DNA from: Collinsella sp. AK_207A
GTDB lineage: Bacteria; Actinomycetota; Coriobacteriia; Coriobacteriales; Coriobacteriaceae
Reading direction: 5' to 3'
Length of the DNA stretch: 64,000 nucleotides
Assembly: GCF_902501965.1 (NCBI RefSeq)
Contig: NZ_CABWID010000001.1
Coordinates: 36,808-100,807 of the forward strand
The translations under genes and the position numbers were made by a program. The notes beneath the pieces are model-generated. The model made no database searches. It saw only the letters and a program-made list of their open reading frames with translations, and was not told where the DNA came from. This document shows, in pieces, positions 8,427-16,894 of this stretch (position 1 is its first letter; every line of letters begins with the position of its first letter).

Positions 8427-8600
8427 ATGAAACCGCTCGTAGCGATCGAACTCCAATGCTCGGAGGAGGAGCCGGGGGCGTTTCTTCTTTACCCGGGGTA
8501 CCGTGAGCTGTTCACCGAGGCAGGAGCTGAGCTGCTGGAAGTGCCGCCCGTGCTGGGGGCGGACGAGCTGCGCCGCCCCACACGACCCGCTAGTCGACGA
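8427..8600 (+). pseudogene. truncated peptidase C26/glutamine-amidotransferase-like N terminus
   Basis: The short frame from ATG 8427 encodes KPLVAIELQCSEEEPG, then YPGYRELFTEAGAELLEVPP. This matches the way gamma-glutamyl-GABA hydrolase-type C26 amidotransferases begin: a beta strand, a Y-containing helix, then EAGAxxLxxPP. It runs out after about 50 residues into the 3' end of the convergent ATP-grasp gene, and no catalytic Cys-containing segment exists. I read it as a remnant left by a deletion that brought the ATP-grasp gene in. The assignment rests on a short stretch only. Confidence 0.4.
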
Positions 8601-10002
8601 CGAACGTCGCCAGGTTGTAGCGGCTCGTGGTGTAGTCGATGATGTTCGACGTGCCAACGCGCGTGAACACGCCCCCGAACCTCCCGTTGAAGAGATACAG
8701 GCCGATCATGGCGTTCACCTCGAACGCGGGCGTATCGTCGGAGCCTTCCGAATCAACGCTCGGGGTGCCGGGCATGAAGGGCATGGAGGGCTGCGGCACG
8801 TACTCCTGCACGATGCCATGGACGCCCGCGAGCTCGGCGAGCGTCTCGGCCCAGGAATCATCGGTCGCGTCCAGACCGGCGACGACGCCCTTGCCGGCGT
8901 AGCCGTCGGCCGGCTTGGCGATCCAGCGCGAGCGATTGCGGAACCGCGAGAGGTCGGTCTTCTCATCCAGCACCACGGTCTCGGGCACATGGGCGCGCAC
9001 GAAGACGAGCTCCTCCGGTGTGAGGAACGTCTCGGCAAGCGGGCTATGGAAGACGGCGAAGGCGGTCTTGGTCGCGGCGGGCCAGGTCCGGAAGGCGCCC
9101 ACGATGGGCACGCGGCCCTCCTCGGCGCAGGCAGCGAGGGCATCGGCGCCCGGGCACGGCTTGTCCGCGAGCTCGCCCGTCACCACGCGGTGGAACACGG
9201 CGTCAATCGGGCCCTGCGCATCCGAGAGCACGCCGTCCCGATACGAGAGGTCGCGGACGTCCGTGAAACGCAGGCGCGCACCGCGAGCCTCGAAGGCGTT
9301 CGCGAGCTCTTGGATCTCGGCCAGATAGACGCTCTCGGCGTAGTCCACCGCCGCGATGCGCAGGCCGTCGCGAAGAACGTCATCTCCCAAGGCCTCGCGC
9401 GCGCACGAGATGACAGCGTCGGCGCACTGTCCGTAGAGGTCGTAAGCAGCAAGGGCGTGCGACTCGGCAAAGACCCGATAGGTCGCCGTGCCCTGGAGCG
9501 CGCGGCCCACCTCGGTCGTCAGCATCATGCCGGCGGAGCCATCGGTATTCAGCTCGCAGAACTTGTACGCACCGGTTCGCTCGTCGAGAAAGACGTCCAC
9601 GCGGGCGATCGGGATGAGCGCTCGGTACGGAACGGGCGCGAGCGAGAGGCGCTCGATGAGCGGCGAGAAGCCGAAGGCCCGGCGCACCGCAGGGTCCGTC
9701 CGATAGGCACGGGTGAGCTTGTCCATGATGGCGCCCATGGTCTCAGCCATATGAGCCAGGCGCTCGGCATCGCGCCGGCTGAAGAGCTTGGGCACGAAGC
9801 CCCAGGGGACCGTCTCGCCGCCGTGGTACTTGGCGGGAGAGGCGTCGAGGTATGCCTGCGCCGCCGCACGGGAGGCATGGTCGCCTTCACGTTCCTGGGC
9901 GAGTTGCAGGTACGCGCGCTCGAGGGCGAGCCCGTCGAAAGGAGCGCGCTCCGCCGCCTCGTCATCACGCGGGGCATCCAGAGCGGTACCGGGCATATCC
10001 AT
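8590..10002 (-). CDS. glutathionylspermidine synthase-like ATP-grasp protein
   Basis: A 470-residue protein resembling the glutathionylspermidine-synthase ATP-grasp family. Supporting segments are KFCELNTDGSAGM (substrate/ATP-grasp core), the central AAVDYAESVYLAEIQELANAF, and the ATP-binding RWIAKPADGYAGKGVVAG, followed by GIVQEYVPQPS and a C-terminal FNGRFGGVFTRVG. Such enzymes ligate an amine to a carboxylate with ATP; the substrate is unknown, and no amidase domain is present. The start at 10002 is chosen because GAGGAG lies just before it; an open frame continues 40 codons further upstream without a convincing site. A small membrane-protein gene is divergent from it. Confidence 0.75.
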   Translation of the reverse strand: MDMPGTALDAPRDDEAAERAPFDGLALERAYLQLAQEREGDHASRAAAQAYLDASPAKYHGGETVPWGFVPKLFSRRDAERLAHMAETMGAIMDKLTRAYRTDPAVRRAFGFSPLIERLSLAPVPYRALIPIARVDVFLDERTGAYKFCELNTDGSAGMMLTTEVGRALQGTATYRVFAESHALAAYDLYGQCADAVISCAREALGDDVLRDGLRIAAVDYAESVYLAEIQELANAFEARGARLRFTDVRDLSYRDGVLSDAQGPIDAVFHRVVTGELADKPCPGADALAACAEEGRVPIVGAFRTWPAATKTAFAVFHSPLAETFLTPEELVFVRAHVPETVVLDEKTDLSRFRNRSRWIAKPADGYAGKGVVAGLDATDDSWAETLAELAGVHGIVQEYVPQPSMPFMPGTPSVDSEGSDDTPAFEVNAMIGLYLFNGRFGGVFTRVGTSNIIDYTTSRYNLATFVVD

Positions 10003-10103
10003 GGTCTCCTCGCAATCCCAATCGGCGCGGGAACCTGTCCGCGCGTGAACCATGCTCGGCCATTGTATACCCCGCACCACGCGAACCTTCACAGTCCATG
10101 GCC

Positions 10104-10109
10104 TATAAT
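10104..10109 (+). promoter_or_regulatory. candidate -10 box for the small membrane protein gene
   Basis: TATAAT lies about 32 bases before the ATG at 10141. A matching -35 is not convincing. It lies between two divergent genes. Confidence 0.4.
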
Positions 10110-10140
10110 GCCACGGGAACAACCACGTTTGGGAGGGCCC

Positions 10141-10464
10141 ATGCCTCAGAACATACCGAGCGACGTCCAGAGCGCAAGTGCCGGGACGACCTGTCAGACC
10201 ACCGCTTCCAATTTCGCCTACATCGTCACCGGAACGGTGCTCGGCGTGATCGTGGCACTCTGCTTCGCCGCCATCATGCTGTTCTACTCGGTCATGGCGA
10301 GCGGGCTCTACCGGTACGATTCAGCTCGGTACATGGGAACCGGCCCGAGCGACCCGGGCTACGGGTACCTGGATGACGGGACCGGCGACGACCAGAACGG
10401 CTGGCAAGGCCAACAGGGAGACTCCGTGGACGAGAGCCTGCTGAGCAACGCGCAGAACGTCTAG
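10141..10464 (+). CDS. small single-pass membrane protein, unknown function
   Basis: A 107-residue protein with a cytoplasmic-type N terminus of about 24 polar residues, one strong membrane span (about 25-50, YIVTGTVLGVIVALCFAAIM) and an acidic tail rich in Gly, Asp, Gln and Tyr. GGGAGG precedes the ATG at 10141. I recognise no family. It is divergent from the ATP-grasp gene and convergent with the glycosyltransferase gene, so it is monocistronic. The Gly/Tyr/Asp-rich tail would lie outside if the N terminus is inside. Function is not inferable. Confidence 0.65.
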   Translation: MPQNIPSDVQSASAGTTCQTTASNFAYIVTGTVLGVIVALCFAAIMLFYSVMASGLYRYDSARYMGTGPSDPGYGYLDDGTGDDQNGWQGQQGDSVDESLLSNAQNV

Positions 10465-10500
10465 GACCCCGGTACCGAAACCCGAAGCGGGGACCGAAGA

Positions 10501-11775
10501 CTACTTCGCGCCCTCCATCACCTGATCGAGCGTCACGCTGATGTCGTGCGGGGTGGGTACCCAGTCCACCTTGAGGAAGAGCGCGCTCACCGTGAGCGGA
10601 ATATAGGTGAACATGAAGAGCGGGTAGGTGAAGAGGTTCGTGACCACCCGCCACCGCGGACGGCAATGGATGTGCTTGCGCTCGATCACCGTGGTGAGCA
10701 ACGCCATCATGAAGCCCGTGACGTACATGAGGCCGAACGTGATGAGAATGCTCCGCAGGCACGCCTGCATCTCGGCGTCGGTGGCGAGAAATCCGTGGGA
10801 GAGGCCGCCGACCACCAGGAACGTCCCGTTGGAGAGCAGCGTGATGAGCGTGAGCAGCGTGGCGGGCGCGATGACCATGAGCAGGTCGTAGGCCGCGAAG
10901 GAGCGTCGCTTCGCGATGGCTTGGCCAAGCTGACCGCCATAGGTGAAGAACACCTGGTAGAAACCCTTGACCCAGCGACGGCGTTGCTTGATGGAGGCGG
11001 AGAGGGTCAGTGGCTGCTCATCGAAGAACTCAGCCGGCGCGTAGCCGATCTGAATGCCATGGACGGCGCAGAAGGTCGAGAACTGGATATCCTCGGTGAG
11101 CGTGTGGAAGTCCCAGCCGTGCATGGCCTCCACGATCTTGGAGGAGACCAGGTAGCCCGAACCGGAGACGGCGCAGGAGGTGCCGCAGAGCATGCGCGCG
11201 TTGTTGAGGAAGCGGGCCTCGCGGAGAAACCAGATGGAGTAGGCAGCGCTAATCCACGAGCTTCCGAAGTTCTTGGAGTTGCGATAGCTCGTGAGCGCGA
11301 GATATCCCTGGTCGAAGGCATCGTTCATGATGGTCACGTAATCAGGCGCCAGCAGGTTGTCGGCATCGAAGATGATGAACGCCTCGTGTTTGCCCGGATA
11401 CTCGTTGAGGATGCGGTCGAAGCCGAAATCCATCACCCAGCTCTTCCCCTTGCGCGCCAAGTCGTTGCGCTCATAGACGATGGCTCCGGCCTCGCGGGCA
11501 CGCGCCGCCGTCTCATCCGTGCAGGCATCTGCGACGACGAAGATATCGATGAGTTCGGAAGGATAGTCCTGTGCCTTGATGGACTGCACCAGGTTGGCGA
11601 TCACGGCTTCCTCGTTGTGCGCCGCGATGAAGAACGCGTACGTGTGCTGCTTCTTTGCCTTGGGGATCTTCACCTCGTTGCGCACGTAGCCAATGATAAA
11701 GAAGATGAACTGGTAGAAGAAGCACACCGCAAAGAGCACGGCGACGACGAAGTTGAAGATCTCGATGGGTGCCAC
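10501..11775 (-). CDS. family 2 membrane glycosyltransferase
   Basis: A 424-residue GT2 enzyme of the processive polysaccharide-synthase type. In order: an N-terminal membrane span, the nucleotide-sugar domain opening FFIAAHNEEAVIANL, the DXD-like FIIFDADN, the TED of HTLTEDIQFS, the QRRRW motif (SIKQRRRWVKG), then three or more membrane spans. These are the marks of cellulose/hyaluronan/poly-GlcNAc synthases; which polymer it makes cannot be told. I place the start at GTG 11775 because AGGGGAGAA lies about 8 bases upstream; the open frame continues 33 codons further without such a site. It stands alone, so it may act on a capsule or glycolipid made elsewhere. Confidence 0.85.
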   Translation of the reverse strand: MAPIEIFNFVVAVLFAVCFFYQFIFFIIGYVRNEVKIPKAKKQHTYAFFIAAHNEEAVIANLVQSIKAQDYPSELIDIFVVADACTDETAARAREAGAIVYERNDLARKGKSWVMDFGFDRILNEYPGKHEAFIIFDADNLLAPDYVTIMNDAFDQGYLALTSYRNSKNFGSSWISAAYSIWFLREARFLNNARMLCGTSCAVSGSGYLVSSKIVEAMHGWDFHTLTEDIQFSTFCAVHGIQIGYAPAEFFDEQPLTLSASIKQRRRWVKGFYQVFFTYGGQLGQAIAKRRSFAAYDLLMVIAPATLLTLITLLSNGTFLVVGGLSHGFLATDAEMQACLRSILITFGLMYVTGFMMALLTTVIERKHIHCRPRWRVVTNLFTYPLFMFTYIPLTVSALFLKVDWVPTPHDISVTLDQVMEGAK

Positions 11776-11939
11776 GGATCGGTTCTCCCCTGTTGCAGGA
11801 ATGAGACAAGCGGAGAGTGTAGCGCATGCTGATGAAGCCGCTGTGAAAGCCCCTCGGACTGAAACACCGCACAATCGAACGAGTAAGACGCAAAAGTGGT
11901 TTCAGTCGTCCGGTTGCGCGGTATACGCGGCACGCCTCG

Positions 11940-12950
11940 CTAGAACAGCTGCGGAACGATCTCCTCACCGGCAGGGGTAAGCCTCTCGGACCGGTCTTCC
12001 AGCTCTTCGAGCGCCGCGGCGAGGTCCCAGGGAAGCGTGTCGGCCAGCTCGAGGTGCTCGCCCGTCACGGGGTGGTCGAACGCCACGTGCCAGGAGTGCA
12101 GGAACTGGCGGTCGAGCCCGAGATTAGCGCGGTCGCCGGGCTTGCCGCGGCCGTACAGCGGGTCCCCCACGAGCGGGTGCGCGATATGCCGCATGTGCAC
12201 GCGGATCTGGTGCGTGCGCCCGGTGTAGAGATGGCATTCAACGAGCGCGTAGCCCTCGTCGCCGCGTGCCGGCGCGAAGCGCTCGAGCACACGGAAGGTG
12301 GTGATCGCCTGCCGTGCGAACGGATCGTCGGAAACCGCCATCTTCTGGCGGTCCCGCGTACTCCGCGCGATGCCCGTCGTGATGGTGCCCGCATCGAGTG
12401 CGATACCGCCGTGCACGAGCGCGATGTAGCGACGGTCGAGGGTGCGTGTGCGAATAAGGTTCTGTAGGTCGCGCTGGGTGTCGTCATCCTTGGCAGCGAG
12501 CATGAGACCCGAGGTGTCGCGGTCAAGGCGATGCACGATCCCGGGACGGTCCTCCCCTTGCACGGTTCCCAGATGCTCGATGCCGCAGTGATAGACGAGC
12601 GCGTTGGCGAGCGTGCCCGAATCATGCCCGTGGGCGGGATGGCACACGAGCCCGCGCTGCTTGGAGAGAACGATCAGATAATCGTCCTCATAGCGGATAT
12701 CGAGGGGTATCGCCTGGGGGATAACCTCGCCCGCGGCTTCGTCCTGCTCGGGCAGGTCGAGCGCCACGCGATCTCCCGCACGGACCGCGTACTTCTTCGA
12801 GAAGCAGGTCTCGCCGTTAACGGCGACGTTCCCCGCCTCGATGAGGTGCGCGCAGGCGGAACGGCTGGGAGCCGAGGCCTGGGTGCCGAGGAACGCGTCG
12901 AGCCGCGTTCCCTCATCGGCGGCGTCAACGAGTATGTGCAAATCGGCCAT
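11940..12950 (-). CDS. RluA/RluD-family rRNA pseudouridine synthase
   Basis: A 336-residue pseudouridine synthase. An S4 RNA-binding domain covers about residues 13-60, followed by the catalytic domain with HRLDRDTSG at 140-148, where the Asp143 of RLD is the catalytic residue. The later GRTHQIRVHM segment and GDPLYG are also family marks. Length and architecture fit RluD, which modifies helix 69 of 23S rRNA, but other RluA-family members look alike. It lies 54 bases downstream of lspA on the same strand, a pairing that is common in Gram-positive bacteria, so co-transcription with lspA is likely. Confidence 0.92.
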   Translation of the reverse strand: MADLHILVDAADEGTRLDAFLGTQASAPSRSACAHLIEAGNVAVNGETCFSKKYAVRAGDRVALDLPEQDEAAGEVIPQAIPLDIRYEDDYLIVLSKQRGLVCHPAHGHDSGTLANALVYHCGIEHLGTVQGEDRPGIVHRLDRDTSGLMLAAKDDDTQRDLQNLIRTRTLDRRYIALVHGGIALDAGTITTGIARSTRDRQKMAVSDDPFARQAITTFRVLERFAPARGDEGYALVECHLYTGRTHQIRVHMRHIAHPLVGDPLYGRGKPGDRANLGLDRQFLHSWHVAFDHPVTGEHLELADTLPWDLAAALEELEDRSERLTPAGEEIVPQLF

Positions 12951-13004
12951 CAGCGCCTCCCATCCCTTCGGAGAACAGCCGTCCCCTCTGAAGTGCGAAC
13001 GAAC

Positions 13005-13616
13005 CTACCGGTCGTTCTTCTCGCGCCACCGACGGGAGCGCTCCCCGCGTTTCCGCGCTTTGCGGGCGGCCCGCACGTCATCGCGCGCGTTCAGCTCCGC
13101 CGTGGCGTCTACCTCACGAGCCGCCGGAGAGAAGAACAGATACCCCAGAAAGGCGAGGACGACACCGACCGTGATGCCGATATCGGCGACGTTGAACACC
13201 GGGAAGTCGATGAACTCCGTTGCGAAGAAGTCGACCACGAACCCGTAGGCAAGACGGTCGATCGCGTTACCGATCGCACCGCCGCAGACCATGCCGAGAC
13301 CCACGACCTCGAGCTTCGCCGTCGACGGGGCGCGCCAGAGATACACGATCGAAGCAGCTACCACGAGCACCGCAAAGGCCACGAACACGAGCCCATGCCC
13401 CTCGCCGAGCGAGAACGCGGCCCCGGTGTTGGCGACGAACTGCAGCCGCAGCACGCCGGGGATGAACGGCACGGGTCCGTCGACCATGATGGTCGCGCGG
13501 ACGATCGCCTTGGTAATGCGGTCGAGCACGAAAAACGCGGCCGCCAGTCCGCTCGCGCAGGCAAGGCGCCATGCGAGCGGCGGGCGGCGCGCGTCGTGCC
13601 GCTGAGTCTCGGTCAT
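13005..13616 (-). CDS. lspA: lipoprotein signal peptidase (signal peptidase II)
   Basis: LspA cleaves the signal peptides of lipid-modified prolipoproteins in the membrane. The 203-residue protein has four membrane spans, NTGAAFSL (63-70), GGAIGNAIDRL (112-122), the catalytic Asp129 in VVDFF and Asp145 in FNVAD. Residues from about 165 on form a highly charged Arg/Lys-rich tail longer than in the minimal enzyme. The ATG at 13616 follows an AAGGA site; the open frame upstream runs into a tandem repeat and is not coding. It is co-oriented with the pseudouridine synthase gene. The OppA lipoprotein encoded nearby is a plausible substrate. Confidence 0.93.
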   Translation of the reverse strand: MTETQRHDARRPPLAWRLACASGLAAAFFVLDRITKAIVRATIMVDGPVPFIPGVLRLQFVANTGAAFSLGEGHGLVFVAFAVLVVAASIVYLWRAPSTAKLEVVGLGMVCGGAIGNAIDRLAYGFVVDFFATEFIDFPVFNVADIGITVGVVLAFLGYLFFSPAAREVDATAELNARDDVRAARKARKRGERSRRWREKNDR

Positions 13617-13651
13617 CGAAATCCTTCCGAATCGATCGAACAGGGGCGCGG

Positions 13652-13756
13652 GATGTGCAATCGACCCCATCCCCACTGCACGCCGGGCACAGAGGTGCAG
13701 ACTTCCCCGTCTCCATCGCACATCGAGGTGCAGACTCCCCCGTCCCCGGTGCACAT
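13652..13756. repeat. imperfect tandem repeat of about 33 bases, three copies
   Basis: Copies start at about 13652, 13692 and 13725. The last two share GAGGTGCAGACT followed by a C-rich run and end in GCACAT with a period of 33; the first is more diverged. Each unit begins with GTGCA and ends with TGCAC, so it could fold back on itself. It fills the gap between lspA and oppF. It is too short and too spacerless to be a CRISPR. Confidence 0.65.
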
Positions 13757-13757
13757 G

Positions 13758-14762
13758 TTAGGAGACGAGGTGGCAGGCGGCAAGGTGGCCGGGCGCGATT
13801 TCGCGCAGAGCGGGCTCCTCCGTGCGGCAGCGCTCCGTGGCGCGCGGGCAGCGACCCGCGAAGCGGCATCCGCGCGGCAGGTCGATGGGGCTCGCAACCT
13901 CGCCCGTGAGCTTGGTCCCGCCCGCGACGCGGGCGCGCTCGGCAGCCGGGTCGGGGATGGGAACGCTCGCGAGCAGCGCCTGGGTGTAGGGGTGCGCCGC
14001 GTGCTCGTAGAGCTCCTCGGTCGCGGCGCTCTCGACGACGACGCCCAGGTACATGACGATGACGCGGTCCGAGATATAGCGCAGCATCGACAGGTCGTGA
14101 GAGATGAACAGCATCGAGAGCTCGCGCTCGTCGCGCAGGTCCTCGAGCAGGTTCACGATCTGGGCCTGGATGGAGACGTCGAGCGCGCTGATGGGCTCGT
14201 CGAGCACCAGCAGGCTCGGGTCGACCGCCATGGCGCGCGCGATCCCCACGCGCTGGCGCTGCCCGCCCGAGAACTCGTGGGGGAAGCGCCCTGCCTGCTC
14301 CTCGGTGAGGCCCACCATGCGCAGGTAGCGGTAGATGAGCTCCGTGCGCTCGGCGCGGCCCTTCGCCAGCCCGTGCACGTCGATGCCCTCGGCGACGATG
14401 TCGGCGACCGTCATGCGTGGGTCGAGGCTCGCGTACGGGTCCTGGAAGACCATCTGCGCATCCTTGCGAAACGCCATGAGGTCCGCGCCACGCAAGCCCG
14501 CGATGTCCTCCCCCTTGAACCGCACGACGCCGTCGGTGAGCTGGGTGAGCCCCAGGACGCAGCGGGCGCAGGTCGACTTGCCGCAGCCCGACTCGCCGGC
14601 CAGGCCCACGCTCTCGCCACGGTAGATCTCGAACGACACGCCGTCGACGGCCTTGAGCACCTGGTGGGCACCGACGTCGTAGTGCTTGCGGATGTCCTCC
14701 GCAACGAGCAGCGGCTCCGCGCCCACGGGCCCGGCTCCCTCACGCGTTGTCGCCATCGCCAT
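13758..14762 (-). CDS. oppF: oligopeptide ABC transporter ATPase OppF
   Basis: A 334-residue ABC ATPase of the peptide/nickel class. Walker [10 protein letters not shown] is at 56-64, the Q-loop in [12 protein letters not shown] (about 104-115), signature FSGGQRQ at 164-170 and Walker B LLVLDEP at 184-190. The C-terminal oligopeptide domain has the Cys cluster ([14 protein letters not shown] and a final CHL) typical of the iron-sulfur site in OppD/DppD-type subunits. It drives peptide import with OppD on the inner membrane face. It overlaps the end of oppD by 23 bases and is the last gene of the opp transcript. A second ATG lies two codons in and could equally be the start. Confidence 0.92.
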   Translation of the reverse strand: MAMATTREGAGPVGAEPLLVAEDIRKHYDVGAHQVLKAVDGVSFEIYRGESVGLAGESGCGKSTCARCVLGLTQLTDGVVRFKGEDIAGLRGADLMAFRKDAQMVFQDPYASLDPRMTVADIVAEGIDVHGLAKGRAERTELIYRYLRMVGLTEEQAGRFPHEFSGGQRQRVGIARAMAVDPSLLVLDEPISALDVSIQAQIVNLLEDLRDERELSMLFISHDLSMLRYISDRVIVMYLGVVVESAATEELYEHAAHPYTQALLASVPIPDPAAERARVAGGTKLTGEVASPIDLPRGCRFAGRCPRATERCRTEEPALREIAPGHLAACHLVS

Positions 14763-15891
14763 GCACCTCGCCTTCCTGTATGGTCGCGGCCTCCTGGGGC
14801 GCGCGGGGGTCGTGCAGCCAGCACGCCGCCTCGTGCCCGTCGCCGAAGTCGGTCCACGCCGGGCGGTAGGCCGCGCACACCGGCATCGCGTGCGCGCACC
14901 GCGCCGCGAACGGGCAGCCCTTCGGCGGGTTAATGAGGTCGGGCGGCGCGCCGGGAATCGAGCGCAGCCGGCCGCCCGACGCGCTGCCCATCTCGGGCAT
15001 GGCGGCCAGCAGGGCCGCGGTGTAGGGATGGCGCGGCCGCTCGAACACGTCGGCGGTACGCCCGCGCTCGACCACGAGCCCCGCGTACATCACGGCGATG
15101 TCCTGAGCGATGTCGGCGACGACGCCCATGTCGTGCGTGATCATGATGACGGCGGTGCCGCGCTCGTCGCGGATGCGGCGGATCATCTCGAGAATCTGGT
15201 CCTGGATCGAAACATCGAGCGCCGTGGTCGGCTCGTCGCATACGAGTAGCCGCGGCTCGCACGCGATCGCCGAAGCGATCATCGCGCGCTGGCGCATGCC
15301 GCCCGAGAGCTCGTGCGGGAACTGGCGGGCGCGCTTCTCGGGCTCGGGAATCCCGACCTCGCGCAGGAGCTCGATGGCGCGGGCGAGCGCCTCCTTCTTC
15401 GAGACCTTCTCATGCACCCAGATGGGCTCCGCGATCTGCTTGCCCACGCGCATGGTCGGGTCGAGCGCGGAGAGCGCCTCCTGGAACACGATGGCGGCAT
15501 CGGAGCCGTGGTAGCGCTGCCAACGCTTGGCATCGAAGCCGGAAGTGTCCTCGCCGTCGAAGAGGATGCGGCTCCCCGCCTCGATCTGGCCGGGCTCCTT
15601 CACGAGACCCATGACGGCCTTGGCCGTGACGGACTTGCCGCAGCCCGACTCACCCACGATGGCGAGCGACCCGCCGGCCGCGAGCGAGAAGGACGCCCCG
15701 CGCACGGCGTGGACCACACCGGCGTAGGTGGAAAAGTCGACGCGCAGGTCCTCGACCTCAAGGAGCGGCTGCGCGGAAGCCCGATCCGGGGCCGCCGCCC
15801 AACGCTGCTGCGCGGACGCCCGGGTCGCGTCGACCGCCGGCTGCCGATGCCCCGCTGCCGCCCGCTCGGACGCGTTTGCGATATCTGCCAT
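14740..15891 (-). CDS. oppD: oligopeptide ABC transporter ATPase OppD
   Basis: A 383-residue ABC ATPase. It has Walker [10 protein letters not shown], the Q-loop segment IVFQEALSALDP, signature LSGGMRQR and Walker B LLVCDEPTTALD. The C-terminal oligopeptide/dipeptide domain carries CPFAARCAHAMPVC and a later Cys. An N-terminal extension of about 40 Ala/Arg/Gln-rich residues before the ABC core is unusual and may be linker. It pairs with OppF to power peptide import. It begins 3 bases after oppC ends and overlaps oppF, so translation is coupled. Confidence 0.92.
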   Translation of the reverse strand: MADIANASERAAAGHRQPAVDATRASAQQRWAAAPDRASAQPLLEVEDLRVDFSTYAGVVHAVRGASFSLAAGGSLAIVGESGCGKSVTAKAVMGLVKEPGQIEAGSRILFDGEDTSGFDAKRWQRYHGSDAAIVFQEALSALDPTMRVGKQIAEPIWVHEKVSKKEALARAIELLREVGIPEPEKRARQFPHELSGGMRQRAMIASAIACEPRLLVCDEPTTALDVSIQDQILEMIRRIRDERGTAVIMITHDMGVVADIAQDIAVMYAGLVVERGRTADVFERPRHPYTAALLAAMPEMGSASGGRLRSIPGAPPDLINPPKGCPFAARCAHAMPVCAAYRPAWTDFGDGHEAACWLHDPRAPQEAATIQEGEVHGDGDNA

Positions 15892-15894
15892 GCC

Positions 15895-16881
15895 CTACCT
15901 CCTCATCCGCGGGTCGAGCGCGTCGCGCAGGCCGTCGCCGAACAGGTTGAAGGCGAGCACGATCAGGCACAGGACGAGCGACGGGTAGAAGAGCTCGAAG
16001 GGATAGAGCTCCATCACCGCCTGCGCGTCGGAAATGAGGGTTCCGAGCGAGATCGCCGGTGTCTTGAGCCCGAGGCCCAAGAAGGACAGCGACGCCTCGG
16101 AGAAGATGTAGCTCGGGATGCTCATGAACAGGTCGAGCAGCAGGATCGAGAGCGTATTGGGGATGAGGTGGCGGACGATGATCTTGAGCGGCCGCATTCC
16201 CAGGCAGCGCGCCGCGGCCACGTAGTCCGTCTCGCGCAGCTGCTTAATGATGCCGCGCATCTCGCGCGCCGTGCCGACCCAGCTCGTGATGCACATGGCC
16301 ACGAGCAGCGCCCACATGGAGTTGCCGAGCACCATCATCACGAGCAGCATCACGAGCAGGCCCGGGATGGAGTTGACGACCTCGATGATGCGCATCATGA
16401 CCTCGTCGACAACGCCGCCGAAGTACGCCATGACTCCACCGTACAGCGACCCCACGATCATCTGGATGGCCGAGCAGGCGATGGCGACGATGAGCGACAC
16501 GCGCGCTCCCACCCAGATGCGGCTGAACAGGTCGCGGCCGAGCGCGTCGGCGCCGAACCAGAACTGCGCGTCGGGCTCGGCGTTGATGTAGGCGGTGTTC
16601 TTGCTCATGTAGTCGAGCCCGCGGATGTTCGGGCCGATGACGACCATGACGGCGAAGAAGCCGAGCACGACGAGGGAAGCCATGGCGACGGGGTTCTTCC
16701 GGAAGCGCCGCCACGCGTCGCTCCAGTACGAGACGACGGGGCGCAGCCCCTCGGTGGACGACCCGGACTCGAAGCCCACCACACGGAACATCTCAGCGGG
16801 GATGACCTGGGGCGTCGGGTTGACCACGGCTTGCGCAGCGCGCGACGCAGCGGCGGCGGCCTTCTTGCCAAACGATCTCAT
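15895..16881 (-). CDS. oppC: oligopeptide ABC transporter permease OppC
   Basis: A 328-residue permease with an N-terminal cytoplasmic stretch, one lone membrane span (MASLVVLGFFAVMVVIGPNI), an extracellular loop containing the OppC-typical FGADALGRDLFSR, and then five spans. The EAA loop is the YVAAARCLGMRPLKIIVRHL segment, which contacts the ATPases. Start: ATG 16881 with a GGGGGG run upstream, lying just after the oppB stop at 16895. The C terminus LFGDGLRDALDPRMR is diagnostic of this family. Confidence 0.92.
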   Translation of the reverse strand: MRSFGKKAAAAASRAAQAVVNPTPQVIPAEMFRVVGFESGSSTEGLRPVVSYWSDAWRRFRKNPVAMASLVVLGFFAVMVVIGPNIRGLDYMSKNTAYINAEPDAQFWFGADALGRDLFSRIWVGARVSLIVAIACSAIQMIVGSLYGGVMAYFGGVVDEVMMRIIEVVNSIPGLLVMLLVMMVLGNSMWALLVAMCITSWVGTAREMRGIIKQLRETDYVAAARCLGMRPLKIIVRHLIPNTLSILLLDLFMSIPSYIFSEASLSFLGLGLKTPAISLGTLISDAQAVMELYPFELFYPSLVLCLIVLAFNLFGDGLRDALDPRMRR

Positions 16882-16894
16882 GGCACGCACCCCC

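Noticed and set aside
10001..10122. Longer N terminus for the ATP-grasp protein
   Set aside because: The open frame continues 40 codons but lacks a ribosome site; GAGGAG sits just before the ATG at 10002.
13652..13756. Possible CRISPR
   Set aside because: Only three diverged units with period of 33 and no spacers of regular length; no cas genes in the window.
12531..14933. 800-residue plus-strand open frame
   Set aside because: Antisense shadow of the pseudouridine synthase, lspA and oppF; no domain is recognisable and the minus-strand genes have strong motifs.
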